47,315 nucleotides of DNA. Source: an uncultured Gammaproteobacteria bacterium. GTDB taxonomy: Bacteria; Pseudomonadota; Gammaproteobacteria; Pseudomonadales; Pseudohongiellaceae. The position numbers were made by a program, and so were the translations under genes. The first letter of the stretch is position 1. Every line of letters starts with the position of its first letter. The DNA lies in contig CAJXPR010000014.1 in assembly GCA_913058135.1 (NCBI GenBank), positions 1-47,315 on the forward strand. The letters are read 5' to 3'. This document shows, in pieces, positions 35,472 to 44,296 of this stretch. Below the pieces are notes generated by a model, which did no database searches, was not told where the DNA came from, and saw only the letters and a program-made list of their open reading frames with translations.

Positions 35472-36377
35472 ATGAGACATCTTAATTTCCATCATCTCTA
35501 TTATTTCTGGGTGGTGGCCAAGGAAGGTCATTTGACCAGGGCCGCCGGCCTGCTGCACGTGTCACAGTCGTCTATTTCTGCGCAGATACGTCAGTTGCAG
35601 GATCAGTTGGGCCATGAGTTGTTTGAGCGTGAAGGCCGGTCCCTGCGTCTGACGGAATACGGACATGTGGTACTGGAGTATGCCGAGAGCATTTTCAGCC
35701 TGGGCAGCGAACTGCTGGCGCTTACGGAAAGTGGTGAGCTGCAGTATCTGCAGCGTCTGCGTATCGGTTCGGTAGCCACACTGTCGCGAAATTTTCAGGA
35801 GAATTTCCTGCGACCGGTGATTGGCGAGTCGGAGGTCAAGCTGATGCTGCGCTCGGCCAGTCTGGAAGAACTGCTGGACCAGCTAAGAGTTCACAAACTG
35901 GATCTGATCCTGTCCAACCGCGCTGTGGCGGCGGATTCTTCCACGGCCTGGCGTTGTCAGCAGATTGCGGAGCAAAGCGTCTGCATTGTCGGCCCGCCAC
36001 GACAGGATACTCGCGCATTCCGCTTTCCGGAGGATCTGCGCAACGCCCGTTTGCTGTTGCCGGGCCCAAGTAGTGATATCCGTACCCAGTTCGATTTGAT
36101 TGTCGAGCGTCTGGGTATTGAAATTTCGCCGTATGCAGAAGTGGACGACATGGCAATGTTGCGTCTTCTGGCACGAGATTCCGGTGGCCTGGCGATTGTG
36201 CCGGAAGTGGTGGTGCAGGATGAACTGGAAAGCGGGCGACTGGAGAAGTACTGGGTGCTTGACGGCGTGGTAGAGCGGTTTTACGCCATTACCGCCAAGC
36301 GTCATTTTGAGCTCGTGCCGCTGAAGACTCTGCTGGAGAAATCGCGGGCGGGTTTTATGGCCAGGGCGGACAGATGA
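35472..36377 (+). CDS. LysR-family transcriptional regulator (NhaR-like)
   Basis: A 301-residue LysR regulator. The N-terminal winged HTH starts MRHLNFHHLYYFWVVAKEGHLTRAA and contains VSQSSISAQIRQLQDQLGHELFEREGR, a form typical of the NhaR-like branch. A type-2 periplasmic-binding-like effector domain fills residues ~90-295. The ATG at 35472 matches the family; the earlier open frame runs through the promoter. It is divergent from dabBA with a 118-base shared control region, so bicarbonate or CO2 supply (or cation stress, as for NhaR) is a plausible cue. The effector itself cannot be read. Confidence 0.92.
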   Translation: MRHLNFHHLYYFWVVAKEGHLTRAAGLLHVSQSSISAQIRQLQDQLGHELFEREGRSLRLTEYGHVVLEYAESIFSLGSELLALTESGELQYLQRLRIGSVATLSRNFQENFLRPVIGESEVKLMLRSASLEELLDQLRVHKLDLILSNRAVAADSSTAWRCQQIAEQSVCIVGPPRQDTRAFRFPEDLRNARLLLPGPSSDIRTQFDLIVERLGIEISPYAEVDDMAMLRLLARDSGGLAIVPEVVVQDELESGRLEKYWVLDGVVERFYAITAKRHFELVPLKTLLEKSRAGFMARADR

Positions 36378-36460
36378 AGCTGGTGTGTCGCTGCTGCTGC
36401 CCGTAAAATACCGGATGGCTGCATAGTGCTGCCAAGCTGATCCGTCTGAGGAGGCAAAAC

Positions 36461-37006
36461 GTGTCCGACAACAATGCGGCCGGTGATCTTGCCGGACAGC
36501 CGGCGACCGCGGATGATCTTGCATTCATGCGCGAGGCTTTGAACCTGGCGCAGCGTGCCGCGGCCCGGGGTGAGGTTCCGGTCGGTGCCATCATTGTCAG
36601 GAACGGGCAGGTAGTGGGCCAGGGGTTCAATCAGCCAGTTGGCAGTCATGACCCGTCGGCCCACGCGGAGATATGCGCGCTGCGGGATGCCGGCCAGAGC
36701 CTGCAGAACTATCGGCTGCCGGGGTGCACCCTGTATGTCACCATTGAACCCTGCACAATGTGCCTGGGCGCCATCATACATGCCCGCATTGCACGCCTGG
36801 TGTTTGGCGCCGTCGAACCCCGTTATGGCGCCGTCAGCAGCGGCCAGCGTCTGCTTGAGAACGGTGTCTACAACCACGAACTGCAAGTCAGCAGCGGTGT
36901 ACTGGCCGAGCAGGCGTCCACCCTGATGAAGCAATTTTTCCGTCAGCGCCGCGCGATATCAAAGGATCAGGGGCCATCAACCGAAGCCGGTGCCGAACTG
37001 CAATAA
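36461..37006 (+). CDS. tadA: tRNA-specific adenosine deaminase TadA
   Basis: Deaminates A34 to inosine in the tRNA-Arg(ACG) anticodon. In the 181-residue protein the zinc and catalytic residues are H68-A69-E70 (SAHAEICAL) and the PCxxC pair C98 and C101 (IEPCTMCLGAIIHARI). QRAAARGEVPVGAI is a standard TadA N-terminal segment. The start is a GTG at 36461 with GAGGAGG 6-7 bases upstream. It has ~15-residue N- and C-terminal extensions of low complexity. purL follows after 95 bases; mltF, usual between them in Pseudomonas, is absent. Confidence 0.95.
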   Translation: MSDNNAAGDLAGQPATADDLAFMREALNLAQRAAARGEVPVGAIIVRNGQVVGQGFNQPVGSHDPSAHAEICALRDAGQSLQNYRLPGCTLYVTIEPCTMCLGAIIHARIARLVFGAVEPRYGAVSSGQRLLENGVYNHELQVSSGVLAEQASTLMKQFFRQRRAISKDQGPSTEAGAELQ

Positions 37007-37101
37007 TTGCCTGATTTTTGCTGGCAAATGGCGTATCATATCGCCCCGAATTCCGCAGGTTTCTTCTTCCGGCTCCACTGACTTTAAGGCTATCAGACAC
37101 A

Positions 37102-40100
37102 ATGCTTGTTCTCACTGGCAGCACCGCTCATTCCGATTTCCGTCTTCGCAAGCTGTTGCGCACCGTGCAGCAGGAATTACCCGCTGTGCGTGCTCTGAGT
37201 TCGCATTTTGTGCATTTGGCTGAGTGCTCACGCGAACTGACTGCGGCGGAATCCGGTGTTGTGCAACAGTTGCTGGCTTATGGTCAGGGCTTGCGTGAAG
37301 ATGATGCCGAACTGGGCAATGAGGGCGTCACACGACTGGTAGTGCCACGGCCCGGCACTATTTCACCGTGGTCGAGCAAGGCCACCGATATCGTCCACAA
37401 CTGTGGCCTGGATGCCGTGCTTCGTGTGGAGCGCGGGGTCATCTGGGATATCGCGTTGAGTATACCTTTGTCGGACGCTGAGTTACTGGCGCTTGATGAC
37501 TATCTGCATGACAGAATGACACAGACCGTGTTGGCTGATATTGACGATGCCGACTGCCTGTTCTCCCATGCGGCGCCGGGCAGTTTAACGACCGTGGATG
37601 TATTGGGCGCAGGCAAGCCCGCGCTGGCCAGCGCCAACCAGAACATGGGCCTGGCATTGGCTGACGACGAGATGGATTATCTGGTCGAATCATTCCAGCG
37701 GTTGGGACGCAACCCCAACGATATCGAACTGATGATGTTTGCCCAGGCTAATTCCGAGCACTGCCGCCACAAGATTTTTAATGCCAGTTGGACTGTGGAC
37801 GGCATTGATCAGGAGCTGTCGCTGTTCGCAATGATCCGCAACACCCACAAAAAATCTCCGGACAAGGTGCTGTCGGCGTACAAGGACAATGCTGCGGTGA
37901 TGTGTGGCAGTGATGGTGGACGCTTCTTTCCGCAGCCGCACAGCCATGAATACGCCTACACACAGGAACCCATTCATATCCTGATGAAGGTGGAAACCCA
38001 CAACCACCCCACAGCCATTGCGCCTTTCCCGGGCGCGGCAACCGGCAACGGTGGCGAAATTCGCGACGAAGGTGCCACCGGCACCGGCGCCAAACCCAAG
38101 GCCGGCCTGTGCGGTTTCAGTGTGTCCAATCTTCGCATTCCGGCATTGCCGCAGCCCTGGGAAGAGGATTTTGGCCGTCCTGTGCATATTGTGTCAGCCC
38201 TCGATATCATGCTCGAAGGCCCGATCGGTGCGGCGGCATTCAACAACGAATTCGGCCGTCCCAATCTGTGTGGTTACTTCCGCACCTATGAAGAATCGGT
38301 GCCGTCAGTCAATGGTTATGAAGTGCGTGGCTACCACAAACCCATCATGATTGCCGGCGGTCTGGGCAATATCCGGGAACAGCACGTACAGAAACATGCC
38401 TTTAAACCTGGTGCCAAACTGATTGTGCTGGGCGGCCCGGCGATGCTGATTGGTCTGGGGGGCGGGGCCGCTTCTTCGATGGCCGCCGGTGCCAGTGCTG
38501 CTGAACTGGACTTTGCCTCCGTGCAACGGGAAAACCCGGAAATGCAGCGCCGCTGTCAGGAAGTCATCGACCAGTGCTGGCAAATGGGTGATGACAATCC
38601 TATCGCGTTTATTCATGACGTAGGCGCGGGTGGGTTGTCCAATGCCTTGCCGGAGCTGGTAAAAGACGGCGAAAGTGGCGGTATCTTTCAGTTGCGGGAC
38701 ATCCCCAATGCCGAACCGGGCATGTCACCGCTGGAAATCTGGTGTAACGAAGCCCAGGAGCGTTACGTGCTGGCGGTGATGCCAGAGCAGCTGGCAACGT
38801 TCGAAGCCATTTGTCGACGTGAGCGTTGTCCGCACGCTGTGGTGGGTGAGGCGACCGACGAGGACGTCATCCGTCTGCAGGATTCGCATTTCGACAATCT
38901 GCCAATCGATCTGCCAATGTCGGTGCTGTTTGGCAAGCCACCACGCATGCATCGGAATGTGCACAGCGAAACCATCGACCCGGTGGCACTGGATACTGCG
39001 CAGATCGAACTTGATGAGGCGCTGGAGCGCGTATTAAGTCTGCCCGCGGTGGCCAGTAAAAGTTTTCTGATTACCATCGGTGACCGCACGGTGACCGGCC
39101 TGGTCAGCCGAGATCAGATGGTCGGGCCCTGGCAGGTGCCGGTGGCCGATGCGGCAGTCACTGCCGCGGCCTTTGACAGTTATTGCGGTGAAGCCATGGC
39201 CATGGGGGAACGCACACCGGTGGCGCTTTTGAACGCACCGGCATCAGGTCGTATGGCGGTTGCTGAAGCCATTACCAATATTGCCTGTGCCCGTATCGAT
39301 GATATTCGGGATATCAAATTATCGGCCAACTGGATGGTGGCGGCTGGTCATCCGGGTGAAGATGCGCGTTTGTATGAAACTGTCAAAGCAGTGGGCATGG
39401 AGCTGTGCCCGGATCTGGGCATCTGTATTCCGGTTGGCAAGGATTCCATGTCCATGCGCACGGTGTGGCAGGACAACGGCAAGCAGAAGAGCAACACGTC
39501 GCCGCTGTCGCTGGTGATTTCAGCGTTTGCGCCGGTGCTGGATATCCGTCGCACAGTGACACCCCGGATTCGCACTGACAAGGGCGCCAGTGATCTGTTA
39601 TTGATCGATCTGGGGCGCGGGCGCAATCGCATGGGCGGTTCGGCCCTGGCGCAGGTGTATCGCGAACTGGGCGATGTGCCGGCTGATCTGGACAGCGCCC
39701 AGGACCTGAAAAATTTCTTTGGCCTGGTGCAGCAGCTGAATGCGCGCGAACTGCTATTGGCCTACCACGATCGCTCTGATGGTGGCGTCATGGTGACACT
39801 GGCCGAGATGGCGTTTGCCGGCCATTGCGGACTGGACATTCAATTGTCCGAGCTCGTGCATCCCGATACCAATGTTGTAGACGTGCTGTTTAACGAAGAA
39901 CCCGGTTCGGTGTTGCAGATTCCCCGGGCACAATTGAATCAGGTGCTGAGTCTGATTGAGGAACACGGTCTGTCCGATTGCACCAGTGTTATCGGCGAAC
40001 CGGCTGGTCATCAGAATATCCGCGTGTTCAATGCCGGCCGTCTGCTGCTGGAGCGCAGCCGCGCGGATTGCCAGCAAGTGTGGGCGCGGACCAGCTACGA

Positions 40101-41016
40101 GCTGCAGGCAATGCGCGACAATCCGGAATCCGCCGAACAGGAATTTGAGCGCTTGCAAGATCAAAAGGATCCGGGGCTGCAGGCGCGCCTGAGTTTTGAC
40201 GTCAATCACGATATCGCGGCGCCATTCATCAATACCGGTGTGCGCCCGGCTGTAGCTGTGCTGCGCGAACAGGGTGTCAACGGTCATGTGGAGATGGCGG
40301 CCGCATTTGATCGTGCCGGCTTCCGCGCTGTCGACGTGCATATGAGCGATATTCTCAACGGTACTGTTGATCTGGAGACCTTCCACGTACTGGCTGCGTG
40401 CGGTGGCTTCTCATATGGTGATGTCCTTGGTGCCGGGGGGGGCTGGGCCAAGTCGGTATTGTTCAATGAGCCTCTGCGGCAACAGTTTGCAGCGTTTTTT
40501 GAACGTAAAAATACCCTGTCGCTGGGCGTGTGTAATGGCTGCCAGATGATGTCCCTGTTGCATGATCTGATCCCGGGTGCAGAGCACTGGCCGCGCTTCG
40601 AACGCAACCGCTCCGAGCAGTTCGAAGCACGGGTCAGTCTGCTGACGGTGCCGGAATCGCCTTCAGCATTCCTGCAGGGTATGAAGGGCTCACTGTTTCC
40701 CGTTGCTGTGGCCCATGGCGAAGGTCGGGCGCGCTTTGTTGAGAGCAGTGACCAGGTGCAGCTCAAGGCCTCGGCGGGCATCGCGCTGCAATATGCTGAC
40801 AACTATGGCTCGGTAACTGAGCATTATCCGGAAAATCCCAACGGGTCACCTGCGGGTATCGCGGGTGTGTGCAGCAAGGACGGCCGTGCCACCATCATGA
40901 TGCCGCACCCGGAACGGGTTTTCCGGGCTGTCCAGAACTCCTGGCACCCTGACGAGTGGCAGGAAGATGCGCCGACCCTGCGATTGTTCCGCAACGCCCG
41001 GGCCTGGCTGAAATAG
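37102..41016 (+). CDS. purL: Phosphoribosylformylglycinamidine synthase (single-chain PurL)
   Basis: Fourth step of purine synthesis: FGAR plus glutamine and ATP to FGAM. The 1304-residue length is that of the large gammaproteobacterial form. It has an N-terminal PurS-like domain, then the linker and two AIRS-type halves ([44 protein letters not shown], and later [17 protein letters not shown]). The C-terminal glutaminase domain has catalytic Cys in [11 protein letters not shown] and His/Glu in [11 protein letters not shown]. The ATG at 37102 starts the family N-terminus [19 protein letters not shown] possible -10 TATCAT lies at 37034-37039 with a weak -35 (37011-37016). Confidence 0.98.
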   Translation: MLVLTGSTAHSDFRLRKLLRTVQQELPAVRALSSHFVHLAECSRELTAAESGVVQQLLAYGQGLREDDAELGNEGVTRLVVPRPGTISPWSSKATDIVHNCGLDAVLRVERGVIWDIALSIPLSDAELLALDDYLHDRMTQTVLADIDDADCLFSHAAPGSLTTVDVLGAGKPALASANQNMGLALADDEMDYLVESFQRLGRNPNDIELMMFAQANSEHCRHKIFNASWTVDGIDQELSLFAMIRNTHKKSPDKVLSAYKDNAAVMCGSDGGRFFPQPHSHEYAYTQEPIHILMKVETHNHPTAIAPFPGAATGNGGEIRDEGATGTGAKPKAGLCGFSVSNLRIPALPQPWEEDFGRPVHIVSALDIMLEGPIGAAAFNNEFGRPNLCGYFRTYEESVPSVNGYEVRGYHKPIMIAGGLGNIREQHVQKHAFKPGAKLIVLGGPAMLIGLGGGAASSMAAGASAAELDFASVQRENPEMQRRCQEVIDQCWQMGDDNPIAFIHDVGAGGLSNALPELVKDGESGGIFQLRDIPNAEPGMSPLEIWCNEAQERYVLAVMPEQLATFEAICRRERCPHAVVGEATDEDVIRLQDSHFDNLPIDLPMSVLFGKPPRMHRNVHSETIDPVALDTAQIELDEALERVLSLPAVASKSFLITIGDRTVTGLVSRDQMVGPWQVPVADAAVTAAAFDSYCGEAMAMGERTPVALLNAPASGRMAVAEAITNIACARIDDIRDIKLSANWMVAAGHPGEDARLYETVKAVGMELCPDLGICIPVGKDSMSMRTVWQDNGKQKSNTSPLSLVISAFAPVLDIRRTVTPRIRTDKGASDLLLIDLGRGRNRMGGSALAQVYRELGDVPADLDSAQDLKNFFGLVQQLNARELLLAYHDRSDGGVMVTLAEMAFAGHCGLDIQLSELVHPDTNVVDVLFNEEPGSVLQIPRAQLNQVLSLIEEHGLSDCTSVIGEPAGHQNIRVFNAGRLLLERSRADCQQVWARTSYELQAMRDNPESAEQEFERLQDQKDPGLQARLSFDVNHDIAAPFINTGVRPAVAVLREQGVNGHVEMAAAFDRAGFRAVDVHMSDILNGTVDLETFHVLAACGGFSYGDVLGAGGGWAKSVLFNEPLRQQFAAFFERKNTLSLGVCNGCQMMSLLHDLIPGAEHWPRFERNRSEQFEARVSLLTVPESPSAFLQGMKGSLFPVAVAHGEGRARFVESSDQVQLKASAGIALQYADNYGSVTEHYPENPNGSPAGIAGVCSKDGRATIMMPHPERVFRAVQNSWHPDEWQEDAPTLRLFRNARAWLK

Positions 41017-41045
41017 ACATCCAACGTGACTGACGGGAGGCGATC

Positions 41046-41357
41046 ATGTACAAGCTTTGCTTTTATGTGCCCGACGAACATCTGGAGGCGGTAAAAGCGG
41101 CTGTGTTTGCGGCCGGAGGAGGGCGCATTGGAGATTATGACAGTTGTTGCTGGCAGGCCGCCGGAGAGGGCCAGTTTCGGCCGCTGGCGGGTGCAAACCC
41201 TTTTGTCGGTCAACCCGGTGAAGTGACCCGGATCCCTGAGACCAAAGTGGAACTGGTCTGCGATGAGGCTCATATCCGGCCCGCTATCGCCGCACTTAAA
41301 CTTGCGCATCCGTATGAAGAACCTGCTTACGATGTGATCCAGCTCGCAGATTTTTGA
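41046..41357 (+). CDS. Stand-alone NIF3-like/YqfO-type domain protein
   Basis: A small 103-residue protein starting MYKLCFYVPDEHLEAVKAAVF and containing GAGRIGDYDSC-like text (here GGGRIGDYDSCCW), GANPFVGQPGEV and the C-terminal AHPYEEPAYDVIQL. These match the inserted PII-like domain found in YqfO-type NIF3 proteins, which occurs as a separate short protein in many proteobacteria. The function is not established. A good ribosome site (GGGAGG) precedes the ATG, 29 bases after purL, so the two are probably co-transcribed. Confidence 0.87.
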   Translation: MYKLCFYVPDEHLEAVKAAVFAAGGGRIGDYDSCCWQAAGEGQFRPLAGANPFVGQPGEVTRIPETKVELVCDEAHIRPAIAALKLAHPYEEPAYDVIQLADF

Positions 41358-41405
41358 CAGGAGATACGGCAAACTCTGTCTACCACGGATGGGCACGATG
41401 TGTAT

Positions 41406-41446
41406 TGGCCCTGCAGGGACGCTAGGGCCACACCCGCGACCGTGGC
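41406..41446. other. Overlapping small inverted repeats in a convergent gap
   Basis: TGGCCCT (41406-41412) pairs with AGGGCCA (41424-41430), and GCCAC pairs with GTGGC a few bases on. They lie between convergent stops (41357 and 41496), so transcription could end here, but no T-run exists. Nothing else is seen in this gap. Confidence 0.3.
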
Positions 41447-41495
41447 GCCGGACCCCAGGCCCCAGGTCCCAGAGAAGAGCCGCGTAACCTGAAGC

Positions 41496-42077
41496 TCAGC
41501 AGCTTTCGCTGATCAGCGTGATCTCAGCTTTTCTTTCCGCCGAATAGCGCACATCATACATGCGCACTGGAAAATGCTGTTTCCTGCGATCATCAAAATA
41601 TTGCCGCAAGGTGGATTTCACCACTGCAAAGGCGATTTCATCCCAGGGTACTTCCGCTTCGGTAAACAGTTTCACTTCCAGGCTTTCTATACCGGCACTG
41701 AATTCGCTGCTGGCCAGTTCACCTTTAAAGAACAGGTAGACCTGATTGATATTGGGCAGATTAAAAAGTGTATACAGACTGTCCTCGGCCAGATTGATTT
41801 CTGCACCGGCTTCTTCGCGTGTCTCGCGCAATGCACCTTCCAGCGTGGTCTCACCGTTTTCCAGAAACCCGGCAGGCAACGTCCACAAACCCTTGCGTGG
41901 CTCTATCGCGCGACGGCAGAGCAGCACCCGGTCACCGGTCACCGGCAGGGTGCCAACAATGTTGTTCGGGTTCTGGTAGAAAACAACGTCACAGCTGAGG
42001 CAACAATAGCGCATTTTGTCGTCGCCAGGCGGTATATGGTGAGTCACCGGGCCGGCGCAATAGTGGCAGAATTTCAT
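41496..42077 (-). CDS. Nudix hydrolase with N-terminal zinc ribbon
   Basis: A 193-residue pyrophosphohydrolase. A short zinc ribbon (CHYC at C4/C7, then CCLSC around C25-C29) precedes the Nudix domain, whose box is GFLENGETTLEGALRETREEAGAEI-like (fits GX5EX7REUXEEXGU at about residues 74-97). The ribbon-plus-Nudix layout resembles NudC-like and ADP-ribose/NADH hydrolases, but the NADH-specific SQPWPFPxS motif is absent. It is the last gene on the minus-strand run starting at pspA; being so close (10 bases) to the DUF3135 gene, it may share the phage-shock transcript. Confidence 0.88.
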   Translation of the reverse strand: MKFCHYCAGPVTHHIPPGDDKMRYCCLSCDVVFYQNPNNIVGTLPVTGDRVLLCRRAIEPRKGLWTLPAGFLENGETTLEGALRETREEAGAEINLAEDSLYTLFNLPNINQVYLFFKGELASSEFSAGIESLEVKLFTEAEVPWDEIAFAVVKSTLRQYFDDRRKQHFPVRMYDVRYSAERKAEITLISESC

Positions 42078-42087
42078 GCGATCTCTG

Positions 42088-42435
42088 TTAGTGGGGTTTT
42101 GACGGTCCGCAGTGACGCGATTTCATCGGCAGGATATCAGCCTTGGGTCGGTTCTGTCGCGCGTTAACTTCGTCAAAGGGGTGGTGCAGGCAGTGATTCA
42201 GGCGGGCGAATGAATCGTGCATCATGTCGGACAGGCGAATGCAGCGGGCAGTCGGATTGGTCGCACGCTGCAGTTCCATGTCTATGCGGAACTGCAGCCC
42301 CTCCAGCCGCTGACGGGTGCTGTCCGGGGCTGAGCGTACAAGCTTGCGGGTCAACCGACGCCGCAGCTTTTCCAGCGATTCGGGGTTCTCCCGATGCATG
42401 GCCAGCAGGGTGTCGAAGTCAGGTAAATCGCCCAT
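42088..42435 (-). CDS. DUF3135 family protein
   Basis: A 115-residue helical cytoplasmic protein. DLPDFDTLLAMHRENPESLEKLRRRLTRKLV at the N-terminus and the central LEGLQFRIDMELQRATNPTARCIRLSDMMHDSF match the DUF3135 pattern found in marine gammaproteobacteria. No function is assigned. It lies 6 bases after pspC on the same strand and 10 bases before the Nudix gene, suggesting an extended psp operon. Confidence 0.8.
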   Translation of the reverse strand: MGDLPDFDTLLAMHRENPESLEKLRRRLTRKLVRSAPDSTRQRLEGLQFRIDMELQRATNPTARCIRLSDMMHDSFARLNHCLHHPFDEVNARQNRPKADILPMKSRHCGPSKPH

Positions 42436-42441
42436 AAGCGG

Positions 42442-43194
42442 TTAAATCCTGTTGATTTCACAATGCAACCTGAACTGCTTGGAGGTCATGAACGCTTCAA
42501 CGCCCTGTAATCGTTTCTCAGCAGCGCGCAAGGCGCTGTGGCACTGATCAATGTCAGGGCAGTTATCGGTTGTCTGGTCCTCTGCAGCGGTCTCAGCGCC
42601 ATGACGACGACCGTTACGTCTACCTGTCACTTTACGAGCTTTGGGTTCCTTGTCAAGTACGATCCAGAAAATCACGTATGCCCACAGGCTCACGCCACCC
42701 AGGATAAACAGCGACAGGAATGTCACTAACCTGACGAGAAAAGTGCTGATGCCCAGATAATCCGCGACACCTGCGCAGACGCCCGCAATGCGGACATTGC
42801 TGCGACTGCGGTACAGGGGCTTTTTCAGGTCAAAGCGCGCACCCGTTGGCTCGGTGTCCATGACCGGTTCGGGTTCGGGTTCGGCCTCTCGTTCGGACTG
42901 CTGAGCAGCAGCCCGCTGTTTCCTGCTTTTATCCGAGAAGCCTCCCATGGCTGCCTTGATGCGGGCCGGGCGCTCGTCATCATCCAGCAGCCAGTACATG
43001 ACGAAGTACACGATGATCAGGAAAGGCGAGGCAAAGCAGGCTACGCAGTAGATCACCCGCACCAGTGCTGAAGGTACTTCCAGGTAGCGGGCAAACCCGC
43101 CGCAGACACCCAGCACCTTGCGGTTTTCACGGTCCAGTGTCAGCGGCGCACGGGTTCTGCGATACACAGTGTCGTCATCAGCGTTGCTGTTCAT
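42442..43194 (-). CDS. pspC: Phage shock protein C with two PspC domains
   Basis: Inner-membrane envelope-stress sensor of 250 residues, about twice the E. coli PspC length. The first PspC domain (about 17-77) has RENRKVLGVCGGFARYLEVPSALVRVIYC and a hydrophobic helix ending MYWLLDDD. A charged, Glu/Pro-rich linker (EREAEPEPEPVMDTEP) leads to a second domain (about 125-185) with RSNVRIAGVCAGVADYLGISTFLVRLVTF and another membrane helix. A C-terminal helix (SALRAAEKRLQGVEAFMTSKQFRL) follows. In the family PspC with PspB relieves PspA inhibition of PspF. The start overlaps the end of pspB by 17 bases. The tandem duplication is unusual. Confidence 0.92.
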   Translation of the reverse strand: MNSNADDDTVYRRTRAPLTLDRENRKVLGVCGGFARYLEVPSALVRVIYCVACFASPFLIIVYFVMYWLLDDDERPARIKAAMGGFSDKSRKQRAAAQQSEREAEPEPEPVMDTEPTGARFDLKKPLYRSRSNVRIAGVCAGVADYLGISTFLVRLVTFLSLFILGGVSLWAYVIFWIVLDKEPKARKVTGRRNGRRHGAETAAEDQTTDNCPDIDQCHSALRAAEKRLQGVEAFMTSKQFRLHCEINRI

Positions 43195-43414
43195 TTTGCT
43201 CCCTCCAGCCGGGCACTTCGGCGTCCAGGATCGACTCCAGGGTCTCGATCCGCTGATTCATGCTATCGGCCAGCGCACTGAGTTGACTCAGATTGTAGGC
43301 CTGTTCCGCCGCGGGCAGCTTCTTTTCTTTGCGGCGGTACAGCAGTGCTACCCAGATCGTCACGAAGGTGCCGCCAACGGCGACCAGCGCGATGACAAAT
43401 TCGAAGAATTCCAT
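43178..43414 (-). CDS. pspB: Phage shock protein B
   Basis: A 78-residue membrane protein: one N-terminal transmembrane helix (FFEFVIALVAVGGTFVTIWVALL), then a basic turn (YRRKEKK) and an amphipathic, coiled-coil cytoplasmic part (LSALADSMNQRIETLESILDAEVPGWRE) with the PspB-type ERIxxLExIL pattern. It acts with PspC to sense membrane damage. It lies 15 bases after pspA and overlaps pspC by 17 bases. Confidence 0.9.
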   Translation of the reverse strand: MEFFEFVIALVAVGGTFVTIWVALLYRRKEKKLPAAEQAYNLSQLSALADSMNQRIETLESILDAEVPGWREQNEQQR

Positions 43415-43429
43415 GGGCCTGGTCCTTGT

Positions 43430-44086
43430 TTATTTGTTGAGTTTAGCTTTGATGCTTTCCAGCTCCTGGTCAATCTTTTCCTGATTGGCCAGTTCCTCGA
43501 ACTCATCCTGAAGACCGCGCTGCTTGATATTCAGACTGTCTACCTGACCTTCCATCTGGTCAATCTTGCGCTCGTAATACTCAAATTTGTTCATCGCATT
43601 GTCAATACTGTAGTTGTGCAGCTTCTGATTGACGTTAACGCGTGACTGCGCAGCGGTTGTCCGCATCAGCAGGGTCTTCTGTCGGGCGCGGGCATCGGTC
43701 AGCTTGGCCTGCAGCTGCTCGATCTCATGACTGAGCTTGTTCAGTGTTTCGTCCAGCTTGCTCAGTTCATCTTCCAGCATCTTAATGGTGGTCAGGACGC
43801 TGGATTTTTCAATCAATGCCGCCCTGGCCAGGTCTTCACGCTCCTTTTTCAGCGCCAGCTCGGCCTTTTCTTCCCAGTCTGCGGCCTGCCGGCCCAGCTG
43901 TTCAATGCGGCGGTTGACGGTTTTTTTCTCGGCAATCACTTTGGCGGTGCTGCTGCGAACTTCAACCAGAGTCTCCTCCATTTCCTGTATCATCATACGA
44001 ATCATTTTTTCCGGATCTTCAGCCTTGTCCAGAATGGCACTGATATTGGAGTTAATGATGTCGCTTAAGCGTGAGAAGATACCCAT
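43430..44086 (-). CDS. pspA: Phage shock protein A (PspA/Vipp1 family)
   Basis: Peripheral membrane protein of 218 residues that binds damaged inner membrane as large oligomers and, when membranes are sound, inhibits PspF. It begins MGIFSRLSDIINSNISAILDKAEDPEKMIRMMIQEMEETL and is almost entirely coiled coil, as in the family. The ATG at 44086 is chosen. A longer frame to 44158 would run through the sigma-54 promoter, and GAGG lies just upstream of 44086. First gene of the pspABC unit. Confidence 0.95.
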   Translation of the reverse strand: MGIFSRLSDIINSNISAILDKAEDPEKMIRMMIQEMEETLVEVRSSTAKVIAEKKTVNRRIEQLGRQAADWEEKAELALKKEREDLARAALIEKSSVLTTIKMLEDELSKLDETLNKLSHEIEQLQAKLTDARARQKTLLMRTTAAQSRVNVNQKLHNYSIDNAMNKFEYYERKIDQMEGQVDSLNIKQRGLQDEFEELANQEKIDQELESIKAKLNK

Positions 44087-44135
44087 GTTTATTACCTCAA
44101 AAATTGGCGTTGGTGGATCGGGTCCAAACAGTTTG

Positions 44136-44151
44136 AGCAGGAACTGTGCCA
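44136..44151 (-). promoter_or_regulatory. Sigma-54 promoter of pspABC
   Basis: On the minus strand the sequence TGGCACAGTTCCTGCT matches the -24/-12 consensus (TGGCACG-N4-TTGCW), with invariant GG and GC at the right 10-base spacing. Transcription would begin about 12 bases downstream, some 35 bases before the pspA ATG. The divergent neighbour pspF encodes the sigma-54 activator, which confirms the logic. Confidence 0.8.
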
Positions 44152-44296
44152 ATACCATCTTTTTTCCCTAAGCTGTTGAAAAATAATACTTAAAAATTCA
44201 ATCTGGATTTTTATGACTTATGGCGCTTGGTTGTTAGAGTCAATAAGTGGTATTTTTCGCGACATATTGGTTTAGGCCCTTGCCGAGAGATCCGTT

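Noticed and set aside
44087-44158. Longer PspA start at 44158
   Set aside because: It would place the sigma-54 promoter inside the coding region; MGIFSRLSDI at 44086 is the family N-terminus.
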